Shown: positions 19,977 to 33,060, counted from the first letter of the stretch. The stretch is DNA of 64,000 bases from Takakia lepidozioides (GCA_030704615.1 CM060734.1:34552042-34616041); one strand, 5' to 3'. The notes: generated from the sequence alone by a model not told the origin. Translations and numbers: made by a program.

Positions 19977-20691
19977 TTGCTCTCTTGCTCTAAGTCTCTC
20001 TCTAAGGGAAGTAAAATAAAGTAACTTTTTTTTTTTTCGTATCGTAGAAGGAACCCTCTCTAGCTTGACTACCTCTCTCCCTCTAAGTGCGGAAACATGA
20101 AAGACAAAGTGACTCTCAATTTCTTGCGGAGTTGCGTGCGTAAGGGATTGTCTCTGAAAGCATCGGATTCCCTCTCGCGTGACCGTTACACAAATGTCAT
20201 TCCCTTATTAGTGCACCTGTCAGCCATTACTGGACAACTGTTTGTCTGCAATGTAGTTTTCGAAGTCTAACGTGTGTCGCCCAAAATGAACGGCGTTTCG
20301 TTTATTTGAAGGGTTTCAATAATTGAATATAAAAGCGACAGATGTTATAAATGAATATAACATTACAAATAAAAAATAAGTTGGTCTGACTGCTCCTAGA
20401 TAATTATTTGGAATATGCCTATGTTGAAACTATGGGGCCATCTGGCGCACAAACTCAGACAAATATATGTATGTAAACGAGTATTTGTTGACAAATTTCT
20501 GGATATCATACACACTCATCCTTGTAAGCCTACCCCACGTTCGTTGGAAACATCCTCCACTCCCATCGTTGAGCTGATTCATCATATGAAGATATCACTG
20601 AAATCACTACTGACGTGCATCCTCTTGTAGTTGTGCAAGACGATGTTCAGGAGATCTCCAGTGTCATTCCAAAACTACGGTCAATGGGGGG
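19977..20691. other. Spacer between ParB-like gene and SWIM transposase-like gene
   Basis: The first part may hold the 5' leader of the minus-strand gene (a T-run at about 20026-20037, then TCTCTC stretches). The second part may hold upstream exons of the plus-strand SWIM gene, for example a short open run VVVQDDVQEISSVIPKLRSM near 20620-20690, but splice sites were not certain. Confidence 0.3.
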
Positions 20692-23611
20692 ATGCCCGGT
20701 TTCAAAAGTGAGTTGCGGGGAATTCGTTGGGACACTTTCAATATTGTTCCTGTGAAATATCTTCCAGAGACGTTTGATGGGGATATCATTTTCGAGCTCC
20801 CTCCTCCTCCTCATATTGTAGGTATCTCAAGCCTGATGCATGGTATGGACAAGAGACACGATGGACACCCATGGTGTAGGACGAAAACGTCAAATATTCA
20901 AAATCATGACAAACTCATCTTTAGGAGAATAGTTTGCAATGGGCAACTCAAGTGCGAAAATTTCAATTGCAGGCACTTTCTTCAATCGGGGGTTCACCAC
21001 CAGAGCGAGTGAGAGGGTATCGCTGAAAATCCATTTAAGCCGGGGGCGGCTCCTTCGCAGACGGACACTTTCGTTTGCAAATTTTGTAAGCTTGTCCCAT
21101 CCTGCCTGGCGGTGTGTGGTGCAAGAATGTACTACGTGGTGCACCGTTTGAAAACTGTGACTCGAGCTTGTGTGCATTTCGGTTTTCATAACCATCCAGT
21201 CTCAAAGGGCGATTACAGGGAAAGTCTTGAGACAGTGTCGAGGTTGATTAAACAAGAGTATGAGAGCAACCCATCCGCAACCACATCTGCAATCGCTCTT
21301 GCCGCAAACAAGAGCTTCTTGGATAGCCATATTTTATGTGCAGTGGATTCTGTGGGAAGTAAACTTGATGGACCAGCATTGGACATTGTCATGGATCATT
21401 TCTTAACATTGAGTTCACCCAACATTCGCCATCAGGTGAATGCATTGAGAATGCGCTCTGGAAATAGAGGCTACATTGACAACATTCTGGAATTGAAAGG
21501 AATGAGCAAGTACGACTACATACAGGACAATGTGTTTCCATGGCAAGGAGCGACAAAGGTATATCTTTTCAAAATGTCCACAACCGGGGAGGGCAACGGG
21601 GTGAGCCTCGTCAGGCGGATGCAGAAGAGTGGTGTTCTGGAGAAATGTTTTCTTATGTTTGATCACGTCAAATGGGTGAAAAATTGAACGACTATGGCTT
21701 GTCATGTGTACGATCATGTATGCCAGCGAGTTATGACAATTGCAGTTTGTGACATGCAATCGGAGGATTCGGATTCTATGGCAGATAGTGCACAAGCGAA
21801 TTTCAATGCTATGCGGATTATCTTCGGATCAGGGGACCCAAAGGTGCCAATGGAGGGAAGAGAGCGTACATGTCTGTTCTATTGGACCCAATCTCTGGAG
21901 AAACATACAAAAGAGGATATCAAACCTGAGATGCAGACACAACATCGTAAGTTGTGCAAAGAGTACAAAGATGCGAAATCAATAGCGGAGGCGAATACAT
22001 TGTTCCAGACAATTTGTGCCTGGTGGTTCTCTTCAGGAGCAGCATCGCTTGACAGTATGAGAGCGTTGGAAGATTGGTTGGCGTTTTGACACTTCCGGTA
22101 CAGATGGTGGGGAGCATCCATGACAACGGTACGTATCTAGTATTGCATGTATTTTCCATATCGTTCCAGGGTGCAGATATGTATTTGCTTGGGTGGTGTT
22201 GTAACCTCTTTGGTATTCTGAAGTGTGTTTTCCACTTTGCAGAACATGTCCATTGAGGAAATGGCAGACATGTCATCTTGCAATTTGGCAGAGACAGTGC
22301 ACAACGCATGGTTGCAACAGTCCGGGAAACGGGGTCGGGATTTATATGTGGCAACAATAGATGATCTCATATGTGCACTCCAACAACAAACCAGATATCG
22401 TGACTTCTTGCAAGGAGGCGTTGGTGGGAAGGGTCCGGACAAACAAGAGTTGTTGTTGCGTGCTGCAAGCAGATCAGGGGATCCAAGCAAGATAGCACGA
22501 GCGTTGGACATGTGTTCCAAGGGAACGCCTCTTGTGTCTAGAGTTCCACATCTGGAAGGGGAGAAGAGATTCGGCTCCTGCAAGAGGAAATTGAACACCC
22601 CTCCTGATTCGGATTCCAATTCGCACAGGCCAGATATATATCTCTTATGCAAAGGACACGAGGCGTGGAGAAGTTATCACGGTCCTTCTTGAGGAACCTG
22701 CGATAGGAGGGCAGACTCCAACATATAACAACCCCATTGCAATGGTGCAAGAGATAAATTTGCTCCCTGACATTGTGGAGTCCATGTGCCCCGACCACAT
22801 TTGGCACATAGAACGCACAAGTGCAGGGTCTCGTGTCAAATGTACGGCGATCAGGGCAACCAATTCTGAGAAATGCACTTCTTCCATATCCAGAGGTGGT
22901 GCCCGCACTCTAACTCCAACTTTCACTGGTTTGATGTGCCCGTATGGGCAGCCAGAAAAACCACAAGTTCTGATTCTGTGCAGACGATTGTGGGAGATGT
23001 GTGCATGGAACTGTGGACCTTCCGTGGTGATGAAGCCAAGTCCACCAGCTGTTTGGCCCGTGAAGTTGGGAACAAATCTCACAAATCAAGAGATTGCAAT
23101 GCTAGAATAGGCAGGGTTTTCCCTTGCAAGACAACCCCCTGTGCGTGCATCTGCTTCCAGTTCTGGGAGTACAAGGGTCCCTCCGGTAGATGCTCATTTG
23201 TGGCCAACAAAACGAAATGGAAAACTTGTTCGGCATTTCCCTCCAACTGCAGAACACTTCGGCAAGGTGGAGTCGGCCGCTAGAATGCTCCAAGCTCGTG
23301 TTTATAGCACGACGGAGGTGCCCGATCCTGGGTATGGTCGGGTATACACAATGATCACATCGACATCTGTTGTTCACGATAGGGCGTACGACATCATTGT
23401 TTCCAATTTCCCCAATTGCACCTGTCCTGATTTTGTTGGGATGCTATCAACTAGTTTGGGCAAGAGAGGTAAATTCGTACCCTGCAAACATTTGTACTTC
23501 ATCTTCGTGAAGATGATGGTTTGTGATCCCAAACGTGACAACTTCATTCACCAGGCGACAATGAGTTTCAACGAGATCAATACTCTCTTGCAACGGGATA
23601 CAAGCACATAG
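20692..23611 (+). pseudogene. Zinc-finger/SWIM transposase-like gene (MULE-like) with in-frame TGA codons
   Basis: One reading frame runs from 20692 to about 22130, interrupted by TGA at 21010-21012, 21685-21687 and 22087-22089. It has a FAR1/GCM-like finger (FVCKFCKLVPSC, then ACVHFGFHNHPVS) and a possible RNase H-like core (KCFLMFDHVKWVKN, MTIAVCDMQSEDSD, YRWWGASM). After an intron (donor ACG/GTACGT, acceptor TTTGCAG before 22240) comes NMSIEEMADMSSCN...DDLICALQQQ, then a frame change near 22680 and a SWIM finger with C-T-C (NFPNCTCPDF) and C-K-H (PCKHLYFIFVKM) near 23410-23510, ending at 23611. Finger, RNase H-like region and SWIM in this order point to a MULE-type or related transposase. 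The stops would fit CGA or TGG codons that mutated. Confidence 0.6.
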
Positions 23612-24179
23612 GTAGATGACTTGTTGTTTCTGGAATGTGGTGAAAGTTCAATCCGGTATCGCAAATCTGAATTCAGGTTGGTTTCGACTGTGAGTATGCA
23701 AAGGGTACAACCATGATGTATAATGTATAGTTGGAACATTATCACTATCAAACATTCAATTCAATAGCAGTATTCGTGAGGTTGTTGAATGATATGGCAG
23801 ACCTTCTCCCTCCATTATGCTTCCAATTGTATAATATGTGTGCTCTCTTTGGCAATTTTATGGAGCTCATGCATCATTGGTCCTGTGGGTGTCTACATGT
23901 GCTTCTTTCCAATGTTATCCGAATTGTCAATGTTATTTGGGGAGAGTCAGGGTGTCCCTATGTTGTCATGTACGCCACTGAATTTGTGAGATTAGTTTGT
24001 CGTCATAGTAATTGCAAAACTGTCAAAATTACAGCATTAATTTCACCTATTCTGGAATGGACGCCACAGTTGTGGGCTTATTTCCCGTTTCGGATGTTTC
24101 ATGGTAGTTTTCATGTTATTCACCAAACTATTGCCCAACATATCCCACGGTCATAGGACCCTCAGGAATAGGCTCTTTA

Positions 24180-24360
24180 TGTTTCCGCTGACGTGGCACC
24201 ACATCAGCAGCCAACTCCATGTCAGCTTGCTGACATTAGGCTCACGCCACATCAGCAGGACTGTGGGCTCGCGCCACCTTAGCAGCCGTGAGTGTACGCT
24301 CACGCCACGTCACCAATCTGTGAGCGTACGTTCACGCGCAAGGCTCACGCCGTTGCGTCG
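24180..24360. repeat. GC-rich short direct repeats and two small GTAC-centred palindromes
   Basis: CTCACGCCAC(A/G)TCA words recur at about 24239, 24268 and 24299, with TGACGTGGC/GCCACATCAGCAG arms. Near-palindromes CGTGAGTGTACGCTCACG (24287-24304) and GTGAGCGTACGTTCAC (24320-24335) sit between them. The stretch follows the SWIM gene and may be a transposon end. Confidence 0.5.
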
Positions 24361-25450
24361 TTGCACTAAATGTATTTTTTCCATATCACGTGCGTACAAA
24401 GGTATATTTATACTAGGCTATATTTTTAAAATTTTGCATTTTTTTTCCATCCTATCTTTAGGTAATATTGTAAAACCCTTTGTTTTCTAACACCCTATTT
24501 TTTTTATAAATTTTTTGTAACAATTAATTAGACCCTATTTTAAATTGTCATTTTAAATAATTACAAAATTTCAAAGCATGTACACAAACAAGTACATCCA
24601 TATAACATAAGTCAAATGCCGGACCCAAAAAAAAATTTAATTTTCATTAGCCACGAACTTATTCAAAGCCGCAACATCACTTGGATCTAAAGAGTACAAG
24701 TTTTGAGATGGTTCAAATGTCATAGTCACTGTTGAGATTATGGTATCAACATCAATCCACTCTGTATCACAGTAATCATATTTGAACTTCAAGTGACATT
24801 TACCTGATTTCATCCAGATGGATTAGAGCTAGATGAAATATGAGAAACTTCACAAAGATGGATACATTCTACTATAGATAAAAGCGTTTATTACATTAAC
24901 TGTTTAAGTAAAACTCTGGATTTTTGGTGACCCTAAAAATTGGTGAAAAGATATTTCCCTACCATATTCAATTTTCTGAGTAAAACTTTTCTAAAATTTA
25001 CCTCAAGAAAATAAATCACACCCTATATTTGTTCTCATGTGGTTTTGAAAATACGGGGAGTGACCCCCCCAAGAGTTCAACAACCAACCAGTCCACAACC
25101 TGACCAAAATTCTGGATAAGCAAGCTCTTCAAATCAGATCCGTGCACCACAAAGAGTCCAGCGACGTGGAAGATTATGTCACAATCGGCCAAAAAGAATA
25201 CAGATCAGCTTGCAACCTTGGGCACTAATGCTGGCAACATAGCTAGCTCTACGACAAGATTATTTCGACGTCTTGTTCAAAATGCTAAAAGAGGATGTTG
25301 CACAGAAGCAGCAATATCAAGTGCAATTACAAACATTAAGAATTAGTTCATGAGCATTAGAATGTATGAGATACCTGAATCGAGTATTAGAGCGTGGATG
25401 GAAGGAAAATTCCATACAAAAAAATCGGGTGCAGCAACGTCTGAAACCCG
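24361..25450. other. AT-rich stretch, no gene recognised
   Basis: Long A/T runs and many stops in all frames occur, clearly more AT-rich than the flanks. I see no coding motif, tRNA or clear terminal repeat. Confidence 0.5.
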
Positions 25451-25459
25451 ATTTCACAT

Positions 25460-26330
25460 TTCAAGTGATAAAGCTTGATTTATAGCTTTAGCAGCAAGCC
25501 CTGCAAGTATATTTTTCGTACATCATCATTTCCCTTGTTTGTTACGTAGTTGTCTTTTTCTTTGCTGAAATAAGACTTGAATAGCCAAAAACGCTTACAT
25601 CCAATGGCTGAAGTTTATGTGAAGTGTGTGGAGGTAGTAACAAAATATCTAATCACATCTTTGCTGCCTTCTCGGCTACGTCCAATGCAACGTGCGATCC
25701 ATGTCCATCCACTAAAAGCAAATGACGATTTTCTTGGTTGACACCTCCAGGAACATTCCGTCTGAAATGAGAGAGCCAGTCAAGAAAAACGTCATTTGTC
25801 ATGAATGATTTTTGGCCATAGCCATTTGGGCACCATCTTCACAGTGTTCAATGTATTCAGCATTTGCTCGTACCCCTTTGAATAAATAGAGGTTTGGAAT
25901 TGATCGACTTGTTACGTTCACGCACACCAACACATTAATATGTTCTCGATTGGTGGGCACAGTACTCTACACATTTTTAGATCCCCTTCGTGCCAAGACC
26001 TTTGATCTACAACTCCTTCTAGCCTCACAACCTGTTTCATCAATGTTCCAAATATTCGAAGGTGGGTAGTTATGTTTCGCCTACATAACAGAAAGATTCG
26101 ATAGAAGCTTTCGACCACAACACGTTGCATATCAGCAGCTCTTTCTTTGTTGATGGCTTCAGATTTTCGAACTGAAACTTCTGGATGTCGTTTGAGAAAA
26201 CCCTCCCACCAGTGTCGTCTTGGAACACCATCATTGAAAAGGGTCTCTCTGTCCATGACTATCAAGTGGCAACTTTGCTACGAAGAATTGGGATTGTGAT
26301 TCCATGTGCTCTCATTTGCATCTCCAAAAT
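25460..26330 (-). pseudogene. pogo/Tigger-like transposase, decayed
   Basis: The minus strand has a CENP-B-type HTH segment (WWEGFLKRHPEVSVRKSEAI), then an NIWNIDETG-like stretch with shifted frame, then NENRHLLLVDGHGSH-like sequence near 25690-25760 (second catalytic Asp), and TSHKLQPLDVSVF at about 25580-25620, a hallmark of the family. Stops and frame changes separate these blocks. The family inserts at TA by cut-and-paste; terminal repeats were not located. Confidence 0.75.
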
Positions 26331-26379
26331 CCACTTGACAAGTGCATTTTCCTCCTCACTTGTGACACCGGGTAACCAA

Positions 26380-26440
26380 GAAGATAACGGTACCTAGGGT
26401 ACGCGGGGGTACCTTAGATACCCTGGGGTACTGAAGAGGG
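26380..26440. repeat. GGTACC/GGGTAC-rich short inverted repeats
   Basis: GGTACCTAGGGTAC, GGGGTACC and CTGGGGTAC words occur within about 45 bases and can pair with each other. The stretch lies at the 5' side of the pogo-like fragment and could be part of its end. Confidence 0.4.
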
Positions 26441-28100
26441 ATTGGACTCGAGTTGACGCTTATTGGTAATGATAGCTGTTAGGGAGTGAAGCCCGGTGAG
26501 GTGAATAGCCTTGAAGCATTTGTGGATCGGGGGAATAGGGATTTTAAGATTATCGTGTAAAACGTTTATACTGGCGGTATAGATACCACCTCTAGTACTG
26601 GCTGTGATGACTGAAAAGGGTCCGATGCGCCACCCATGCTGGCGGATGGTGAGGATGGCCATATTTTGTTGTTTTTTCTAAGGTGGAGGAGGCTGGATAT
26701 CGGTCATGACAGTATGTGAATTCGACGAAGTGAATGGTGAGTGCTGGGGAGGGGGAACTGGGTAGAGGGACATTGATGGGTAAACCTTGGACAAGTAGGA
26801 TGTCCGTGCAGAGTTGAGAGGGGTATGTGCAGGGTGAATGAGGGCAAATACAGGGGAGGATAGAAATGCGGAGACCATGTATCATGGGGTGGGTACACTA
26901 ACTAAGGAGGTGGGGTCAAGTATCACGGACTAGGTGTGTGTGTGAACATAATGGGCAATTGGGTGAATAAGCGTGGCTAGAAGATGTGCTTACATTGATG
27001 TCCCATATATTGAGCGTAGCGGAATTTGAGTGTTTGTCGAATTTGCGCGTCACTGGTAGTCTTGGTGTGCCAGAAGTGGTTAGATAACTTATGGTGAAGC
27101 ACTGTAGATTGTGTCCATTTTTGGATGTGGGTTTTGGTGTGGCTGGTAGAAGCTAAAGCTTGTTTGTTAGAACGTGGATGAAAATGTTATGGAGAAGCCC
27201 GACTATTATCCAACATTACCACCAGAGATCTTCGGCAACGTGGATGGAAATGTTATGGAGGAGCAGACTCAAATGTGCTTCCCACAAATCGAAGCAAATG
27301 AAGCGCATCAGAATATCCATTTGCTTCATAACAGTGAGTTTAGTGCATTCCGTCCTTACTGCATCAATATACATGGCTGTGACTTACAGTCCACCTTGTC
27401 TAAATGTTACCTTTATAAGTGTTAAACTGTTATAAATGTTAAGAAAATTTTACTCCCAAGTAGTTTATACTAGCAAGTGTTAAGTGTTAGTGTTAACAAA
27501 ACTTTTACTCCCCTCTTCATTAAATTGCCCTTTATAAGTGTTAAATGCACCATATGAGCTTTATTTATTAATACAAGATAAGTTCTAGCTAGGTTAAGAT
27601 AAGCTCCAGCTAGCTTAAGATAAGATTTCTTTCCCTATCTCCACCAATCACATGACGATTAGACAATACTTAGAAGAAGGAAGCTGGCATGAGACCGCGT
27701 TCGTCTCATATTTTGCTTCAGCATAGATGGCGTAGATGCTTTTGAGATGGAGTGTGTTTTTGAGAGAGCTGATCATCTTTGTGTTAGTTGTACATGTGTG
27801 AGATATTTTGCAAGTAAATGGTATAGAGATAGCACTTCCAAGTGCACATGTAAATTAAATCATTCTAGGAGTCTAGGACTTGATTTTTCAATTAGGAAGA
27901 AGTGGATTTCCTGTCAAAGTCACAAAAAAAAATACAGAGTTCTGCCTCTATGAATCAAACGCAGAAGATGACAGTTCAGATTCTGAAATAGACTTGGGTG
28001 TGTAGTTACTAAATAATATTATCATAGCATTTTGGTAGTGACTGTCACGATTAATATTAGAGCAGGTTGTACCCTATTTTGTTATTCAGTCTTCAACACC
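26441..28100. other. Spacer with short fragments, no gene recognised
   Basis: The segment holds a pyrimidine-rich minus-strand stretch (26.6-26.9 kb) and a short plus frame at 27160-27435 with a local duplication (AACGTGGATG(A/G)AAATGTTATG at about 27172 and 27237). AAGTGTTAA words repeat at 27.4-27.55 kb. Nothing identifies a product. Confidence 0.35.
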
Positions 28101-28107
28101 AACCGAA

Positions 28108-28960
28108 ATGGGAAAGGAGCTCACTAACCTACAGAGAAAAGAGATTAAAGAGCATCGCGAGAACACCCAAATCTCCAATCGAGCTCTTACAGCGTGGGCT
28201 AACGAGAAATTTAGTACCTCCGTTTCAGAGATGACTATTTCCAGACTTCTGAAAAACAAGACAGGCTATTTGGGAAGAGCAGATCAGCGACCTCAGTCCA
28301 AACAATTTAGAATTTTTTTATGTCCAGCAGTAGATAAAGCCACATATGCTTGGTTTTAGCGATGCAGGAGAGGTCGGCTACCCTATCAGATGATCTTTTG
28401 TGTGCTGCAGCCAAAAGTTTTTATACACGAATCCATAGCAGAGAGCATCAATTCTCCCATGGTTGGGTGGAGGGGTTCAAAAAACGAGAGAATATTCGGG
28501 GTTTTACAAGGCATAGGGAGGCGGGATCTGCCTATACTTCTCTCGAAACTGCAGCTTGCATTCAAGAAATCAAGGACATTGTGTCAAGTTACCATCCTAA
28601 TGATGTTTTTAAGATGGACGAAACGGGTCTTTTTTTTCAGGCCAGAACCGAATCGAACGCTTGCTACACGCAGACTCTCTGGAGAGAAAAAACATAAAGA
28701 AAGAATCACTGTTGCTCTCACGTCCAATGCAGATGGCAATATCAATTAAGTTGCCACCTTTTATCACTCACAAATATGCTCGACTTAGAGCGTTTAAAAG
28801 ACGAAATATTTCGAATCCTGAAAATCTGAATATATTGTGGTCTGCGAGCAGTAAGGCGTGGATGACAATTCCTCTATTTGAGAAATTTTTGTTGGACTTT
28901 GAGAAAAGAATGCGTGCAGTAGGCAGAGACAAGGTGCTGCTTCTACTTGATAATTAAATC
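28108..28960 (+). pseudogene. pogo/Tigger-like transposase, second copy, frameshifted
   Basis: The N-terminus is MGKELTNLQRKEIKEHRENT followed by a psq/CENP-B HTH (TISRLLKNK). The frame shifts near 28350 to LAMQERSATLSDDL and a second HTH (HGWVEGFKKRENI), then DVFKMDETGLFF (first catalytic Asp). Another shift leads to KKHKERITVALTSNADGNI, LPPFITHKYARLRAFKRR and KVLLLLDN (second Asp) at about 28950. The C-terminal part is missing or scrambled. Its sequence differs clearly from the minus-strand copy at 25.5-26.3 kb, so two families are present. Confidence 0.8.
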
Positions 28961-31900
28961 TCAGGTCATACGACGAGGAATATAATGTTGGCAGGACGTG
29001 GAAAGAATAGAAAAAAAATGCGCAAAAATCCTGCTATCTCGTAAGACGTGGTTATATTATACTCATGGCTCATAAATGACAAACGATCATTGCCCATCCA
29101 TAGCTGCATTTCTAATATCTCGTTTATCGAATTGCTGAACTAGATATAAGGATACTTGATAGACTTACATGTTCATGACATTTAATATAACACATCTTAT
29201 CTATGATGCATAGGTACATAAGTTGTTGAGACCACATTGGGAATTGTTTTCTGAGAATACGTGTAATTTATATCAAAATTCAAATCAAGTAAAATCTCAA
29301 CAAATTCGTATTGATAGCTGAGTAAAAGCATCGTTACTATACCCAAAAAATTATGATTGCAAGACGGCAAAATTTCGCATAAAACATTTTCCGATCAAAA
29401 TAAAATAAGGACCATATACTCGTGGACGACCTCCCCAGGTTGCCCTGACTCTCGGGGCTCTGATGAGGGCACAGCGAGGCGAGATGGCATGGAAGGAGAT
29501 GGTGAACTTGCCGAAGATGATTGCCCATTGGACGGTGTTGAAGTGCCTTCAGTTGATGCAGCGGGCGGCGCAACCGCCTGGCTTGAAGAGAGGCAGAGAG
29601 GCAGAGATGCCATAGTCTTCTGTTAGAGGCCAAAAAAGAGAAGAGAGGAGAGAGTGCTGCAGGTCCGAGAAAGAGATAGGGGCACAATCTGTTGGTGTTT
29701 ATACCTCCTCATGGCAGGGATCAAACATACTTTACCATAACTTACATCAACACAACTTTGGAACGACACCAAGAAATCCCCGCAGAACCATCTGAACAAA
29801 GATTTGCAGTCGTCCCTGACAAGACCCACTTTCTGCCCTTCAAACCAGTTCCCCCTTGCAGCTCACCTGAAGAAAGTTCAAGACAGTGAGAGAGAGAACC
29901 TGATGTATTCTTGAAATTCCTTCTCTACAAAACCCACAAGCCTCGGGAACCCAGAGCAAAAAATCTGTGAAGAACAAACTGGAAATCGAGCGATAACAAA
30001 AATTCGAGACAGTCAAGAGACAGAAAGACAGTGAGAATGCATCAAAGTCAGATAAAACCCAGCAACAGATAATGAAGATAAAACGTCAGGAGACTGTAAC
30101 GGAGACTCCAACACAGACTGCAGGGATATCGATGGCGGGGAAAAAGAGACTCTAGAAACTCTGAACTTCAGCAATGTGGCAAAACATGAGTGGCTGAAAA
30201 ACTGAGAAAACAAATATGTGGAATATCCAGGTGTACAAAGAGATAAGATGATGAACCTCCTCCTCGCTGAATCTGTGAGCTCAGCAGTTATCTGATACCC
30301 ACTGGGCTGTTTACAAATAGAATCCCTTAGCGGAGTCCAATAGCTACAGAATTTCCGATACAGGGAACGGGATTTCGGTATAGGGAATGGGGTAGGTTTT
30401 GATATCTTTTTTCTGCAAAGAATGAAATCGCCTGCATTCTTGAACATGTCAGGGAGATTCTTAGAAGAGACAAGAGGACAAGGCGTTGAAGAGAAACTCA
30501 GAAGATGTATGGAGGGAGGCCATATCTCGTTGAGCCATCTTGTCAAACACCCGACACGCCTCCTTTAGTCAAACATAGCGCGCAAATTCGTTCACAGCGT
30601 ATATCAATCTGGTTACAGGGATTGAGCATCATGTGCATGCAGGTCAAGCAATGAGCAAAGAACGATTTTGGCAGGCGTTCTTCTCAGATCCCTCACAGTG
30701 GTGGGACGACGGGTTTGATAAGGTGAGGCTTTGTTCATTTAGGGCAAAGGCTTGTGCCTGAAGATGATGACATTGTAGCTCCATTTGCTAAATCTGACAA
30801 GAGTTATGCTCTTTAAGTGCGAAAAACAGCCAAATCAGTCCCTCAGTAGGTTGTGCAAAAGTATGTTGTTCTCCTGTAATTTGCAAGGCGCCGTGGGTTT
30901 TCTAATGGATATCATCACTGGAATGAGATAAAATTAACATCGATGCTCACCGAGTGCAGTGAGCGAAACTTGCCGGTATCATTTCTACACAGGTATCATT
31001 TTTGCACACTTTGCAAGTGTCTGCACGGAAAGCTCACATACTTCATTCAATGCCTGCATTGATACGATCCAAAATGAGAGCACACAAGCGGAAAAATATG
31101 TGTGAGCTTCATGACTCATCCCTTTACTATTCCTTGTGAAAGCTGCTGACATTGAAATTTGAGAGGATTTAGCAGCATTGACATCATACTAATGCCTCTC
31201 AAAGCTCCTGGATTCTTGGAAGAGAGATTTGTCTGTGCAGTTATAGTAACACTCCTCTACAAGATCAATCTGTCTGACTCCACTTGCTTCAATCATCATC
31301 AAAACAATATGCATTGTACTCTTGACCTGGATGTCCATGGTGTAACCCACATTAGAAGCATCACCAGGGTGCACTCGACCTTGTACAGTGCCAGCTAGCT
31401 TTGCTTTTATCCAAGGGTTGGCACATAGTAGCCAAGACATTAGAGACAGCGACAGCTCCAAATTTGTACAATGGTGCAACTGGCCACATCTCAACTCTTC
31501 GCACCTGTGTCTCACAAGTATCAGGATTACCAACCAATTCAGTTCCATGACCCTTCCTATTTCTTTATGTCCTTGACAACAATTTTGTGCTTGGATCTCA
31601 GATCGAAGAACACCAAGTTTCCAGCTTTGTACTCAACCTTACCAAAACAAGCGATCAAAGTGGAGGTGTAAAAGAGGGGTGACGTACCAAAATGACTAAT
31701 ACACAAACAATACAGGTTAAAAGACGGTTGCGAAAGACTATAAACAGAGAGTACTTGAAGTACTCTTTCTCCTCCCCGTATGGTGCCCGCATGATCTTTT
31801 CCTGCAGTAGTTCACACCAACACCTTCAGCACTTCCATTTTGACCTACCAAGTAAGATTTGTTCCCATACCACCTCTCTTTTCACAATATATCCCCTAGG

Positions 31901-33060
31901 TCCTCACACAGTGCAATAACATCTCCATGCATCACATTGTTTATGGTTACTAGGGGCTGCAGTAGCAGCGCTGAAATCAAGACCACACTTTCTGCTATGC
32001 TATCCAAGAGGACTGAATTCTGTCACCAGATCGTTGTCAGCTGTGCAAGATGTCATTATCAGGCCTGTGAATCTACCCGTCATGCCATAAATGGCCAAGG
32101 GAGGATTTGGAAACTGGAGCGGGTAACTGATTGACAACATTCATGCCTGGACGGGTCCAGACACATCTCTCCATCCCCAGGCACACACGAGCAGGAGAAA
32201 CATACAACGGACAACCAGGCCTCGAATTGCACAGGCTCAAATGAATTTTGGCACAAAAATTATTACGTAGCCAGTTGCTTAGCATCAAGTGAAAATCTCT
32301 GGCTAACGCAGCTAAATTGTAGTGACTCTAAAATGAACGTGAACTATCTCCAATCCGCCCTGTGCACTTTTGATGCTTATATCAAATCAATTCACCCACA
32401 ACATTTCAAATCGCAGGTCTTACATCCAATATCTTTCTGCCCCCTGATCCAGACCTATAACTCCAGGATCTGACGTCTGGATTCAAAATGCAAAATGCAC
32501 GAAATCTATTTCGAGATCTCACGCATCCAAGCAGGTGACTACAAAGCATAATGGAAACTTCTGTGACACTCGAGAAATTTCTTACTGCCACGAAGTACAG
32601 TGCGTTTCAACGAACTTACAAACTCTCGACCCCACACTCTCTTCGACCATAATTCACGAGATCGAGCTCACTTGCAAGAACACCTCCCTCTCTCCCCTCT
32701 CTAGACACACAAGGCATGAAAAGAAAATCGAGAGCGCACCTGCATGAGGCCATATATGACAAGCACGGACACATGTAGGATCTCCCTCTGAGATCCGTGT
32801 GTGAAACCCTTCCGCACGCGGGGACATCATCATCCCTTCCCCGCGCTGCAAGACACCTCTCTCGGTTATTTTTCGGGCATTTCGGGCAACTTCTTAAGAA
32901 AATGACGACGATGATGTGGCGTGGCGACGATGACGCGGCTGACGACGATGACGTAGCATGAAGACGATGACGTGGCTGAAGATGACGACGTAGCATGAAG
33001 ATGATGTGGTACTATGGCACCCTATTCACGCTCTCTCCGACCTTCAGTCGTCGCTAGAAC
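28961..33060. other. Long stretch without a recognised gene; possible unassigned minus-strand exons
   Basis: No known domain was recognised. Candidate minus-strand coding bits with splice-like borders include MASLPLCLSSSQAVAPPAAS at about 29613 (Ser/Pro-rich ORF to 29395), EKIMRAPYGEEKEYFK preceded by CTACTGCAG near 31810, and VEYKAGNLVFFDLRSKHKIV near 31650-31580. They could belong to one host gene transcribed leftward, but I could not join them in frame. Confidence 0.3.
32900..33010. repeat. GATGACGTGGC-type simple repeat
   Basis: GACGATGA, GATGTGGCGTGGC and GATGACGTAGCATGAA words repeat about seven times in 110 bases with irregular spacing. Confidence 0.7.

Noticed and set aside
29395-29613. 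Ser/Pro-rich ORF on the minus strand as a confirmed gene
   Set aside because: It has low complexity and no domain, and no second exon could be joined in frame, so it is only mentioned as a candidate.
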